Origin: Ambrosia x helenae
Taxonomy: Eukaryota; Streptophyta; Magnoliopsida; Asterales; Asteraceae
Assembly: GCA_030844895.1 (NCBI GenBank)
Contig: CM061231.1
Location: 150,016,165 to 150,080,164 of the forward strand
DNA length: 64,000 nucleotides
Reading direction: 5' to 3'
Shown here in pieces: positions 1 through 9,826 of this stretch. The notes beneath the pieces were generated by a model, which was not told the origin of the DNA, did no database searches, and saw nothing but the letters and a program-made list of their open reading frames with translations. Each line of letters starts with the position of its first letter. The stretch's first letter is position 1. The position numbers were made by a program, and so were the translations under genes.

Positions 1-1037
1 TAGTTAACCATTTTTCTGGGAGGAGTTTTGTAAGCTCTTCTCTGGACAACTGTTTAGGAACATACGTGCAAGTTGGTGTAGAGTTTGAATCAATCTCTAT
101 GAACAGTGCATCACCGGAATTATCTTTTCCGGGGACCATGATATCCAAAGAGTGATTTTGGACTATGTATGCCATCTGATAGTGGAAGGTAGCCTGAAAG
201 GTATTGACTTGTGGCATACCATCGATCTGAATATGGGCTTTCAAGGCTGTTAACAGTGATGGATCATTCAAAGGCATGTTTCGGCGTTTAGTGTTCCGGC
301 GTTTAGTGTGGTTTGAATAGTACCAATGCAGGCGTGCTGGTACTCCACAAATCTAGTATCGACAAGGGCGATCCTAGCAAACGCAGGTAGTCCTTTTCTT
401 CCGTGGAAGGTAAGGGCTAACCTTATCGCACCGAAGTGAATGTGTGTATATCCTTGGATAAACAAGTCCTTGGAAGATTTTTTTTTTTTGGGGGGGGGGG
501 GGAGAGGGTGACTAGGTGTTCGGAGGTTGTGGCAGGGAGTAGGTGTGAAGGTTTGTACGAACTCCTTAATGACCGGTTTGACGTTGAACTGACTAATTGT
601 TTTACTTTTCTGGAGAATGACACATGGGGTTTTGAGAAGACACTATATGGGTTAACCATGGGCATATTAGTAACAGGGATTTTAGATTCATCAGATACAT
701 AAGAGATCTTATATAACTGATCAATCTTGGACGCAGAAGACGATCTAAAACTAGACATACAGGACAGATCTTGGTTCATAACTGGGTTTAGACTTCTAAC
801 AACCACTCTTCAAATCTTCAAGCATGGACCTTTGAGACTTTACCGCGGACTCTTCTGACTTACCACTCACTCAACAAGCTACTTTTAGACTTTAAAAATG
901 GTTTCAGTGTGTCGGACCAGTCTGTTACTCAATGCCTAGTAAGGTTGGTTTTCTGATGTGAGAGATCCGTACAAAGCCGGCAGTCATCATAGAGCATACT
1001 AATCCGAACCTCAGATAGGGAGAACAAGAGCACTTAT
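1..1037 (-). pseudogene. Endogenous pararetrovirus fragment (Caulimoviridae-like movement-protein region)
   Basis: Read on the minus strand, about 1-465 encodes a protein segment that I recognise as the plant pararetrovirus movement-protein family, in the style of endogenous florendovirus/petuvirus polyproteins. About 423-806 continues upstream as a Ser-rich stretch in another frame. The copy is broken. A short duplication near 285-306 and a long T-then-G homopolymer at 480-502 shift the frame, and the left end runs off the window. A tRNA-Met type primer-binding motif lies upstream at 1038-1050, which fits the start of a pararetroviral genome. No reverse transcriptase is visible here. This is an old integrated relic. 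The family call rests on remembered motif similarity, not a search. Confidence 0.7.
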
Positions 1038-1050
1038 GGCTCTGATACCA
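1038..1050 (-). promoter_or_regulatory. tRNA-Met primer-binding-like site of the pararetrovirus fragment
   Basis: The minus strand reads TGGTATCAGAGCC, complementary to the 3' end of plant initiator tRNA-Met. Plant pararetroviruses and many LTR elements use this primer. No LTR boundary (TG) follows directly, which favours a pararetrovirus over an LTR retrotransposon. Confidence 0.6.
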
Positions 1051-1356
1051 GAGATTGGGGGGCTTAAGGCTGATCTATAGAAGACCAGTAAGATTAGGAA
1101 GAAGACTCAGGCTGATCTATAGAATTAACTGCCATAATAACAAAATAGCAATTATCTTTTTCCTATGTGTCCCTTTATCTTATGCACATTCCGACATACA
1201 TGTTCCATGTGAACAAACACAATGAAAATGATAAGAATGCTAATCCGTCAACAACTGCAACGTAAGTTGTAATCTTGTCCCTTTATCTCATGATTGCACA
1301 ATCGCACATTCATGTTTCATGCCAACCATCACAGTGAAAATGATTAGAAGCCTACT
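1051..1356. other. Non-coding stretch with a diverged direct repeat
   Basis: No gene is seen. About 1155-1240 and 1275-1350 share a diverged pattern: 'tgtccctttatct', then 'cacattc', then 'gtgaaaatgat'. This suggests an old local duplication. It may belong to the pararetrovirus leader or to the MULE remnant on its right. Confidence 0.4.
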
Positions 1357-2865
1357 TTGAATCAATACTTAGCTCCTAACCTCTTCCTCATCATCATCTC
1401 CATCCTCATTATGGTTACCTATATTGTTAATAGAATGTGGATCACTTACATGTTCCTCATTTTTATCAACATAATTATGGAAGTCCCTCATCTCAACCTC
1501 ATCTCATCAATAAATCACTATCATCTGAGTCATCTTCCTCATTATCAGGCTGACTATCATCCTCATTATCACTCTCATTACCATTAACTGATTTGTTATC
1601 ACCCTTCTGATCACTCTCATTACCATTACTAACCATTGGAAATTCCCTAAAAAAGTCTATGTCATCAAAATTGTAATTATCTAGGAAACTAGCACCATGT
1701 ATCTCATTAGCAACATCAACTTATTCTACATTAACAGTATCATTACAATCATGTACCTTATTAGCAGCATCAACTTGTTCCACATTAACTCTAGCATTAC
1801 TATCATATATATACCTTATTATGAACAACAACTTGTTCCACATTAACACTAACATTACATTCATGTACATCATGTACCTTATTAGCACCATCAGCTTGTT
1901 CCACATTCACACTAACACCACAATCATGTACCTCATTAGCAGCATCAACTTGTTCCATAGTCATACTATCATTAGTTTAAACCCTAGAAGACTCACCACC
2001 CCCATACTCAAGTAATAGTCTCATCTTAGGGACCAACTTCTTAGGTTTAACAGTATTATTAATAGAACCTCCTACATCCTCTATATCTTCAATAACAACT
2101 TTTGAACGTACTGGTGTCAACCCTAGTCTTTTTATGTTTAATAAAGAAGTTAATAACCTTATTCTCACCCACATATTTAGAACATCAACATCATTTTTTA
2201 AAGCACACAAACCAGTGTCCAAATCTTTATCTGGTATTTGAAATTGGTAGTATAGTTTCCCATGTTCTTTAAACAAATCTATCTCACTCATTATCCATTA
2301 TCCAATCCAGTTTCTGTGTAGAATACTCGTCTATATCCAACCAATCTATGTAAACAACCCTACCTAATACATACCTTCTTCCATGGTTCTTCGCAAACAA
2401 ACCCCCAAGCTAGAAACATCAACATTTAGGGTAAAAATTTGAAAATTGAAATTTAAAACTCAGTCTGTAAGTTACCATATTTCTCATAAGAGTTAAAATT
2501 ATGTGCTGCTTCCTAATCGTTTACGAAATCACTGTTACTTTCACATAAATCGTCTTTGATGATGAAGGTTTGGGAAGATGAGTAATGAAGGTTTGAGGAA
2601 GATGAAGAATATGAAGCTTTGAAGGAGGGAAAGTAGTATACATGAGTAAACTGACATCTAGGGATTGGATCTGCAGTTGGACATCACTTAAACGATAAAT
2701 GACGATATTGCCCTCACGTGAACCTCACATGACCACAATTAAAAGCAAAAACAGATCCCACAAATTACAAAGCACGGATCCTATTGGGGTAATTTTGAAA
2801 TGCTAAGGAGTATACTTTAAATTTAGGAAAACCATAAGGACCACCTGCATAGTTTACTATATTAT
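1357..2865 (-). mobile_element. Remnant A of a Mutator-like element: N-terminal part of a MuDR-type transposase and its end
   Basis: The minus-strand frame 1977-2291 contains the signature LDTGL...NDVDV that also follows the PB1-like N-terminal domain in the complete MULE at 11723-16349. Upstream in transcript direction (2300-2860) lies non-coding DNA ending in a likely terminal segment (about 2700-2865, with 'ccctcacgtga' like other MULE termini here). Downstream, 1380-1975 encodes an Asp/Asn-rich low-complexity region. The transposase core (DDE domain) is missing. The same remnant recurs as copy B (10677-10848 plus 21742-22430), so it was part of a duplicated host segment. I found no TSD. 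Confidence 0.6.
1700..1975. repeat. Degenerate ~50-bp minisatellite inside the acidic coding region
   Basis: A unit of roughly 45-55 bp ('agca-catcaacttgttcca-cattaac-ct...') recurs about five times and encodes Glu/Asp/Asn/Val-rich peptides on the minus strand. The same repeat is seen in copy B at 10677-10848. Confidence 0.6.
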
Positions 2866-3117
2866 TATATAGTAAAAGAAATAATTAAGATAAAGATAAA
2901 GGTAAAGATAAAGATATATAAATTGGGTTATTTACAACTTAAAATGTTTGGCAGAAATTTAAGGGTGAGGATGGGCTCAAGTGTCATGTGTTCCCAACTC
3001 AATCGTTAATTTTTTTTTTTTTTTATGAAAAAACGACATATTCCTTTTACGGTACACACGTTTTGTCACTTCATATTAGATTTATCTATCCCGGTAAGCA
3101 TACTAGGGATATTATAG
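2866..3117. other. Spacer with GATAAA microsatellite, shared with copy B
   Basis: A (GATAAA)n-like tract lies at about 2888-2918. The following 200 bp matches 22376-22620 almost base for base. No coding potential is seen. Confidence 0.6.
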
Positions 3118-3893
3118 TTGATATACAGGGGCGGACGTATATACAAATATACGTTGTCATAGGACAACAGTCATTTTTCAGTAGTATATATACATGTATA
3201 CATGGTTTTTTGAGTAACATCAATGTTTTTTCTACAGTGACTACATTAGTTATGAAATATACATATACATAACCCATTAACCACAAAGTGTAACATAAGT
3301 TAAAATGAGATTAGACCCAAATGAAAATCCAATTAAAAGCCCACTCCCCTTATTAAGTCCATTACCAATTAAATAAAAAGCCTAATAAAAAAATTAACAT
3401 ATTATACTGAAACCTACAGCCTCCACGTTGCTTCATCACCAAATCAATCATAATCGTTCACGACAAATTCTTGTTACCAAATCGATTTCTGCTTTGCGCC
3501 TTCACGGTTCATCAATCATCACAATTATGGTAAGCATGTGGACTTTGTGGTTGCATATTTGGTGTGTTTGAATAGGGATGGTAAATGGTGGGAGTTTGCA
3601 CCACTGAAGTTTAAAGATCAAAGAAGAAATTATAAAAGATTCTTTGTTGCTGGAGGCAAAAATGGAGTTTGGGGGAGTTTGGAGGTTGAGGTCAAAGATA
3701 TAGATTGAATTTGGTAGGTGCAATCAGAAATACTATCTTGGGGGGTAGGTAGTGGGTTAGGTAGGTACAACTGCATAATATATTTTTTTAATTGCATATG
3801 TATGCCAACTTTAAAGGTTAAATTTTTTATTGCACTGTCATTGCCATAATGTAAACAATAGGCTTAAAAAAATGTTGGGCTTTCTATTAAATA

Positions 3894-5042
3894 GAGTTAA
3901 TTACACGGATGCTCCCTGTGCTTTTCAGATATTGCAAGTTTGCTCCCCAAAACTTCGGAGTTACACAAATGCTCCCTCTGGTTTGCAATTTGTAACTGTG
4001 ATGGTCCCTACGACTAACGTCCGTTAATTCTTTCAGTTAATGGCATGTAAAATTACTTGCATACCCTCGATTGTAAAAATAAAAATACTTAAAGATTTCA
4101 TACGGGGTCCACTTCTTTATCTTCTTCTTCTTTATCTCTCCCACCTCTCTCTCCTTGACAAACCCACCTACAACCCACCTGAAATAAATCCCAAAACCCA
4201 CAACACTCTGGTGACCGGTTATGAGCCACCCCGATACCACAACCAGCCACTTCCTTCTCCGGTCTCCGATTCCGATCATCCTCCGACAAACAAACCTCGA
4301 TTCATGTATTTAGATATCCACATTGCGCACCATCCGATTTCGATCATCCCCGATACCACCACCTCCAACTGAATCACAACCATTGCGCACCATCACCGAC
4401 AATTTTGCAGGTCCTAGCAACACAAACATCGCGCACCATCACCTACTCTCAAATCTTTTCCCTAAATCAAACCCAATTATATCATTAACCGAAGCCGGAA
4501 ACTTAACCGCAACCACCACCTGCAACCCACCTGAAAAAAATCCCAAAACCCACAACCCACCTGCAACTTATGGCGCCGGAAACCACCGGAATAGGAGTTT
4601 TAATCCGTTTTCTCCGTTGATTCACACGTAATTCATCAACCGACTTCGACCGGAGAAGCAACTGAACTGGGATCGAGTTTCCAAAGCAAAAGCAAGCTCT
4701 CTTTTCATGTTCAATTGCAAAAAGATTGGATTTTTATACCTGGTGCGTGGTGGTGGTTGACGTAAGGGAGGTGTGGAGGTGATGATAATGTTTATTTGTG
4801 GGGATGATGACAAATTTTCTATTTATTTGTTTTATACTTTTTTTAAATTTTAATTCTAATTATTTTATTTCTTACTCAAGGGTAAAACTGACATTTGACA
4901 CCTACTTAACAGAGAAAACAAACGGTCGTTAGGGTTAAAGACCATACGAGTGCAAAAGTATTAACCACAGGGAGCATCCGTGTTATTCGGGGGCATTTAT
5001 GTTATTCTTGTAAACCACAGGGAGCATCCGTGTAATTAACTC
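3894..5042. mobile_element. Non-autonomous MULE nested in the hAT element
   Basis: The ends are inverted repeats beginning GAGTTAATTACACGGATGCT, with a perfect 9-bp target-site duplication tattaaata (3885-3893 and 5043-5051), diagnostic for Mutator-like elements. The right end carries a second subterminal copy of the 'aaccacagggagcatccgtgt' motif. The interior (4060-4900) is Pro/His/Thr-rich when read in several frames and contains no transposase. It might hold captured host sequence, but I recognise none. Confidence 0.85.
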
Positions 5043-5660
5043 TATTAAATATTTGTTGTGCTTGAATAAATTTAGGCAAATAAATTTGAATCCAATTGAA
5101 TGTTGCTATTGTGCACCAAATTCCAATCAAACTCAACAGTTCACTCATAATTCGTTTGTAGTTCATCGCGATGTCTAATCAAAGAGGTTAGTTATATATT
5201 TTTATAGTTTTCTTGTTTATTAAATAAGAATTGTTGTAATGTTGCTTGTTTCATTGTTTGATCATTACTTAATTGCAATTTTTTAACAAAAGAGATAAAT
5301 AGTCTAGGAATTAAGATAGGAGGATTATTCGTTAGTTTTTGTTGATTTGCTGAGACTTGAATTTTAGGTGTTAATATTATGGAGAAATTTATACAAATAG
5401 AACCACAATCAAACGTTGGATCATCTTCAAGTAGTAAATTGCCAAAAATTGATTTAAATGATCTTCCATGGGATCATTCCGAAAGGAAACTAATTTCATC
5501 TTATCACCCCAATAAAAAAGATGAAGTTAGACGACCCTATTTGCTTAGGGGTCCATGTCAACCGATAGGACATGATTTGCCACAAACAAATATGTATGGT
5601 AAACTAAGACGTTTTTAATCCGAAGTGGTATACATCAGAATATGGATATTGGTTAGAATA

Positions 5661-5800
5661 TAGTGTCAAAAACGATAAAGTGTACTGTTTGTATTGTTAC
5701 TTGTTTAAGGAAAGTGGACAAAAAGATGCATAGTGTCAAAAACGATAAAGTGTACTGTTTGTATTGTTACTTGTTTAAGGAAAATGGACAAAAAGATGCA
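5661..5800 (+). repeat. 70-bp tandem duplication in the hAT transposase
   Basis: Positions 5661-5730 and 5731-5800 are the same 70 bases with one mismatch (aaagtgg versus aaaatgg). Because 70 is not a multiple of three, the duplication shifts the frame and helps explain the split zinc-finger reading frame. Confidence 0.9.
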
Positions 5801-6897
5801 TTTGTAGGTGAAGGTTTCAATGGTTGGAACAATATCAATAGACTTGATCTATACATGTGGCCTATGATAAAAAAACAGATAATCAAAAACAAGAATATAG
5901 AATCCGTTAAGTACTTCTGTTATACTTATTAAAGCATTTTTGAATGGGGGGTTACCTTTATGTGGCCATGAGGAGTCTAAAGAATCCCTTTATAGAGGAC
6001 ATTTCATAGAGTTCTTAAAATTGTTGGGAGAAATAAATGAAGAAATTGACATTGTTATATTAAGTAATGCTCTGGGGAATAGCCAAATGACGTCTCCAAC
6101 GATCCAAAAAGACATTTGTAATTGTTTTCCACAAGAAGTGCTAAAAAAGATATTTGAAGAACTTGGTGATGATGTCTTTTCCATGTTAGTTGATGAATCA
6201 AGGGATATATCTAGAAAAGAACAAATGGTTGTGGTTTTGAGATATGTTGATAAATTAGGATTTGTGAAAGAGCGATTTATCGGTCTTGTTCATGTCATGG
6301 AAACAACCGCATTATCTCTTAAATCTGCAATAGATGAATTATTTGCTCGCTACAGTTTGAGTTTGGGTAGGGTTAGAGGCCAAGGATATGACGGTGCAAG
6401 CAACATGTTTGGTGAGTTTAATGGTTTTAAAAGCTTTAATCTTGAAAGAAAATTTTTCGGCATATTTTGTTCATTGTTTTGCTCACCAACTTCAACTTGT
6501 TGTTTTGGGCCTTGCAAGCAAACATCTTGAAATTTTTAAGTTTTTAAAGAAATACCGGATTTAACAAATGTTGTTGGTGCATCTTGCAAACGAATAGATT
6601 TGATAAAAGAAAGTCAAAGAGAGATTAAGATTGAACCCGAAAGTTGAAACCGGACGTGGAAAGAATCAAGAAATGTCACTTGCAAGAGCCGGAGATACAC
6701 GTTGGAGTTCTCATGAAAAAACACTTCTTCGTTTGCTTGCTTTATATCCTAGTGTTATTGACGTGCTTAAATACATAGAAACTTCATGATTCTATGATGG
6801 TCACAAAAGTCAAGCAAATGGACTTCAGTTATACATGAAATCCTTTAAATTTGTATATTTTATACATTTGATGAAAGACAACTTGGGAGTTACTAAC

Positions 6898-7814
6898 TCA
6901 AGGGATAGGGAGCCTAATCCGCGCGGAGGCGGCATCCCTATCCCTCTGCATAGTGATCCGCGGAATGCAGTCCGCAATGAACGGAGGAACCACAAAATAG
7001 TCTTATATACTTCACCTGGGAAAAGCAGACGCGCGTCCACTAACGCACGGAATATTCCACTACATACCAGCTTCAGATACGATGTACGGAAGATCAAGGA
7101 TCAAGAAGATCTGCCTGCAGAGGATCACAAGTACCACCAAGCGGGAAGCGACACGTGTCCGCAGTAGTCCAACAACCACTGACGTTCAAACAGTGACGTG
7201 ACTGCTTCCATGCTTCCACCATGCTGCTCCAACAGTACTGATCATGCATGCTTACCTGCTGTCAGGGGTCATGTCAGACACCAGCAGGTAAGTCAACCAT
7301 GCTGTGTCAGAACGACATACCGCTGACGGCTAGTCACAAGCCGCCACGTGTCCTCCAGGCAAAGCATTCTCAACTGCTAGTGACGTCAGCTACAGGACTG
7401 TCCTTTTCCCGCCCTTTCCAAGGGCTAAAAGCAGTTGGGCCGAGGTTAGGCCCAAGATATACAAGACTTCTCGTGGGCTTTCTACAAAGCCCACGATCTC
7501 CACTATAAATAGAAGACACCAACTCCTTAGCAAAGGATCCCAAAAATACTCACTTGTAACATAGGGCTAGGTCTATTTGTAATACTTTGTACTCTCCAAA
7601 GTTATAAGATCACCGGCTCTTCACAGTGGACGTAGGTCTTACTTGACCGAACCACTTATATCTTTGTGTTCTTACTCTTACCACGCACACACTCACATAT
7701 ATTTCTACTCTCGGGTTGAACCAACGGTTTGGGTAAAGGAACGTACTTGTAGTTACATAAGTATTTACCACTCGGTGATTAGTGATAATCTCCGAGATAC
7801 TTATTGTTTCTTCA
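6898..7814 (+). mobile_element. Solo LTR inside the hAT transposase
   Basis: A 917-bp block interrupts the hAT reading frame and is flanked by the 5-bp duplication ctaac (6893-6897, 7815-7819). It starts TCAAGGGATAGGG (a TG start would be expected, so one base may have changed) and ends TTCA. It contains a TATA box in 'cactataaatagaag' near 7500 and GC-rich promoter-like sequence upstream, as expected for the U3/R part of an LTR. No internal retroelement sequence is present, so recombination between two LTRs probably removed it. The superfamily is uncertain, probably Gypsy. Confidence 0.7.
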
Positions 7815-8843
7815 CTAACATATTGTGTCTAGTTCTTCAAAGAAAGGATCAAGATATATTGAATGCGGTTGGCATGGTTAAATCAAACAAAGAAGAATTA
7901 CAAAGTTATAGACTTAAAGGTTTTGACTCACGTTTGAAAGATGTCACATCCTTTTGTGAAAAATATGAGATTGAAATAGTTAACATGGAAGACGAGTATG
8001 TTGACCCGAAAATTCGGAGAAGGAAGGCCAACATCACCAATCGTCATTACTATGAGGTTAATAATTTCAACACGGTTCTCGATATGCAAATTCAAGCGCT
8101 TGGAAACCGTTTTAATGAGGTAACCACTGACTTACTTACATGTATAAGTTCTTTGAGCCCGTGCCATAATTTTAGTGCTTTTAATGTAACAAACTTGCTA
8201 AAGTTAGCCGATATGTATCCGTATGATTTTAATTTTGATGAAAAAGACAAACTTAAGTATGAACTCAGAATCTACATAGTTAATGTGAAAGAAGATGCAC
8301 GGTTTGTCAACATGAATGTGACAAGTGATCTCGCCAAAAGGATGGTGGAAACTAGAAAACACATTGATTATCTGTTGGTATATCGCTTACTTAAGTTATC
8401 ACTAGTTTTACCGGTTGCAACGGCTAGTGTGGAAAGAAGTTTTTCTTCAATGAAGCATGTGAAGACGGAATTGCGTAATAGGATAAGTGATGGATATATG
8501 AACGATTCTTGTATTTGTTACATTGAAAAGGAGTTCTTCCAACAAGTATCGGTCGAAGATGTAATGCATCATTTTCAAAAGATGAAAACTCTTAGGGAAC
8601 AACTCTAAGTTTTTGTTTTTTTTTTTAATTTTGTAAAGACCATTGAATTTATAGTATGTGTTTTGTAGTTTCTAATGGCGATGTTTTTCCAATTATTGTA
8701 TCGTATTTTTATTATGTGATAAACCTTACCCGACCTAAACTGCGGAACCGATCCGAAATTTTTTATCCGGTTCTATTAAATTAGAAAATCTAAAAACACT
8801 AACATCATTGGAAAAAAATTCTGAATCCGTCACTATTGATATA

Positions 8844-8969
8844 GATTATTTTTTAAACATAAATGTATTTCATCTTAAAGTTTTTAACTAGATTAAAATT
8901 AATAATAAGAAAGAATATAGGTTTTACTTAAATAAACATGATATCATGATTCACGAGAGTCCATACAAA
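8844..8969. other. AT-rich spacer shared by copies A and B
   Basis: It matches 22611-22671, 23391-23431 and 26367-26410 of copy B once the inserted elements there are removed. Confidence 0.7.
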
Positions 8970-9034
8970 AGGCCCTAAACTAAATCTACATGGACTTATT
9001 ATGGGCCGATTTAATCCCATTGTAAATTATATAA
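8970..9034 (+). promoter_or_regulatory. Promoter-like elements of snoRNA cluster A
   Basis: The stretch has AGGCCC followed by CTAAAC (8970-8980), a site II element TGGGCC (9002-9007), and a TATA-like TATATAA (9028-9034). Site II plus telobox-like motifs are typical of plant snoRNA and ribosome-biogenesis promoters. The same order is kept in copy B, with TATATAA at 26461-26467. Confidence 0.55.
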
Positions 9035-9164
9035 ACTCATCGCTCCGTCCCTCTCTTTCACCATCATCTGATCTGTCTTTACAATTACAATTAGGGTTCA
9101 TCTTTCTCTTCGTCATCACCTGTGTCATAAATCAATTGTCAATGTTTATCAATTACCTTTTCAT

Positions 9165-9375
9165 CGACGATTTGCATAACATATTTGGGGCGAAACTTTC
9201 AGTTTTCGTAAAATCCAATTCAAATCGTCGTAGATCAAGCCTTCTCTGATTCCAACGGTTGAGCCTCTCTTCATCGAGAGGCTCCCGTTGCCAGAGCAGG
9301 CGTTGTCACATCCTATCGCCTTGAGGAAGCATCTTTTGCGATTACCTTTAGGGACTGGCCGTGAGAAAAACATTT
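9165..9375 (+). ncRNA. Three-hairpin H/ACA-like RNA, unit A1
   Basis: Hairpin 1 is closed by CGACGATTT (9165-9173) pairing with AAATCGTCG (9222-9230). A perfect H box AGATCA (9232-9237) follows. Hairpin 2 is closed by GCCT/AGGC (9239-9242 with 9298-9301) and CTCTG/CAGAG, with CAACGG/CCGTTG and GAGCCTCTC/GAGAGGCTC inside. Hairpin 3 is closed by TCAC (9306-9309) and GTGA (9361-9364). An ACA box (9370-9372) lies three bases from the presumed 3' end. At about 211 nt it is longer than a usual plant H/ACA RNA (about 130-160 nt), because of the extra hairpin. I cannot name its target. The paralogue A2 and copy B change bases in pairs within these stems, which supports the fold. Confidence 0.68.
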
Positions 9376-9460
9376 ATAACCACTTTTTTATATATTTTTA
9401 TTCATTATGTTTTATCTTAGATTAGTTTATTATCAAAGCTGTTTTGAGTTGCTTTGATAT

Positions 9461-9666
9461 CGACGATTTATTTATATATATTTGGGGCGAAACTTTTAAC
9501 TTTCGTAAAATCCAATTTAAATCGTCGTAAATCGAGCCATCTCTGATACACAACGGTTGAGCTTAATGTTTATCTGTTGTGGCGGAGTAGGCGTTCGTCA
9601 GATTCCATTGCCTTTTAGTAGCATATTTTGCTATGACCTTTGCGGTATGGCCCTGAGTTTACATTT
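9461..9666 (+). ncRNA. Three-hairpin H/ACA-like RNA, unit A2 (paralogue of A1)
   Basis: This unit is homologous to A1 along its length. The closing stem of hairpin 1 is CGACGATTTA (9461-9470) with TAAATCGTCG (9518-9527). Hairpin 2 has CACAAC/GTTGTG in place of the A1 stem. Hairpin 3 is closed by TCAG (9598-9601) and CTGA (9653-9656), a paired change from TCAC/GTGA in A1. The ACA box is at 9661-9663. The H box position reads AAATCGA and is not canonical, so this copy may be weaker or diverged in function. Confidence 0.6.
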
Positions 9667-9697
9667 ATAAATAATAATAATTGTTTTGTTTTAATGT

Positions 9698-9793
9698 TTG
9701 CCTGTGATGAGATTTGCTTTAAAAGAACACCATCTTTCGGGACTGAATGGCCTTGTTAAAGGCCTTGCTGTTAATCATGCGATTCTGAGGCTT
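9698..9793 (+). ncRNA. C/D box snoRNA, predicted 25S rRNA 2'-O-methylation guide
   Basis: C box TGATGA (9705-9710) and D box CTGA (9785-9788) are bracketed by GCC (9700-9702) and GGC (9789-9791), which can form the terminal stem. An internal D' box CTGA (9743-9746) is preceded by CACCATCTTTCGGG (9728-9741). That segment is complementary to CCCGAAAGATGGTG, which I recall as a conserved segment of 25S/28S rRNA. Counting five bases from D' predicts methylation of the G in CCCG, the site assigned in yeast to snR39b (25S Gm805). A GGCCTT/AAGGCC stem follows D'. The guide upstream of the D box has no target I can name. Copy B keeps the same boxes and guide. Confidence 0.78.
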
Positions 9794-9826
9794 TTTATCA
9801 TTAGTTTTGTGGATTAGGATTGAGTT

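Larger units (their letters stand above)
5379..8608 (+). pseudogene. hAT transposase (zinc finger TTF / DUF4371 / hAT dimerisation), interrupted
   Basis: This would be the transposase of the surrounding hAT element, a nuclear DNA-binding enzyme that cuts and pastes it. 5379-5618 matches the N-terminal zinc-finger (TTF) lead-in. About 5650-5930 gives the C-x2-C zinc-finger part. 5940-6530 is the DUF4371/RNase H-like region with VDESRD and the GQGYDGASNM motif. 6700-6897 and 7820-8608 give the C-terminal part, including the hAT dimerisation motif ASVERSFSSMK. It is broken by a frameshift after 5615, a 70-bp tandem duplication (5661-5800), further frameshifts at about 6430-6700, and a solo LTR that splits the reading frame at residues VTN/ILC. 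Confidence 0.85.
3126..8835 (+). mobile_element. hAT superfamily DNA transposon, with two nested insertions
   Basis: The left end CAGGGGCGGACG and the right end (reverse complement TAGTGACGGATT) form imperfect terminal inverted repeats. They are flanked by a perfect 8-bp target-site duplication, ttgatata, at 3118-3125 and 8836-8843. Copy B of this locus (around 22610) lacks the insertion and has a single site, which confirms the boundaries. The transposase (5379-8608) is of the TTF-type zinc finger/DUF4371/hAT-dimerisation class. Removing the nested MULE (3894-5042) and solo LTR (6898-7814) leaves about 3.6 kb, normal for an autonomous hAT. The element is now dead. Confidence 0.88.

Noticed and set aside
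1..1050. LTR retrotransposon as source of the leftmost fragment
   Set aside because: The primer-binding motif is not adjacent to an LTR end (no TG directly next to it) and the coding matches movement proteins, which LTR elements lack.
3894..5042. His/Pro/Thr-rich frames (4040-4372, 4323-4631) as a real gene
   Set aside because: Inside a non-autonomous MULE, overlapping frames on both strands, no recognised domain.
9001..9373. Open frames across the snoRNA cluster (9001-9249 plus, 9161-9373 minus, and their copies at 26431-26773)
   Set aside because: They overlap stems of the RNA units on both strands, are short, and the plus-strand frame differs at its start between copies. Paired base changes fit RNA structure, not codons.
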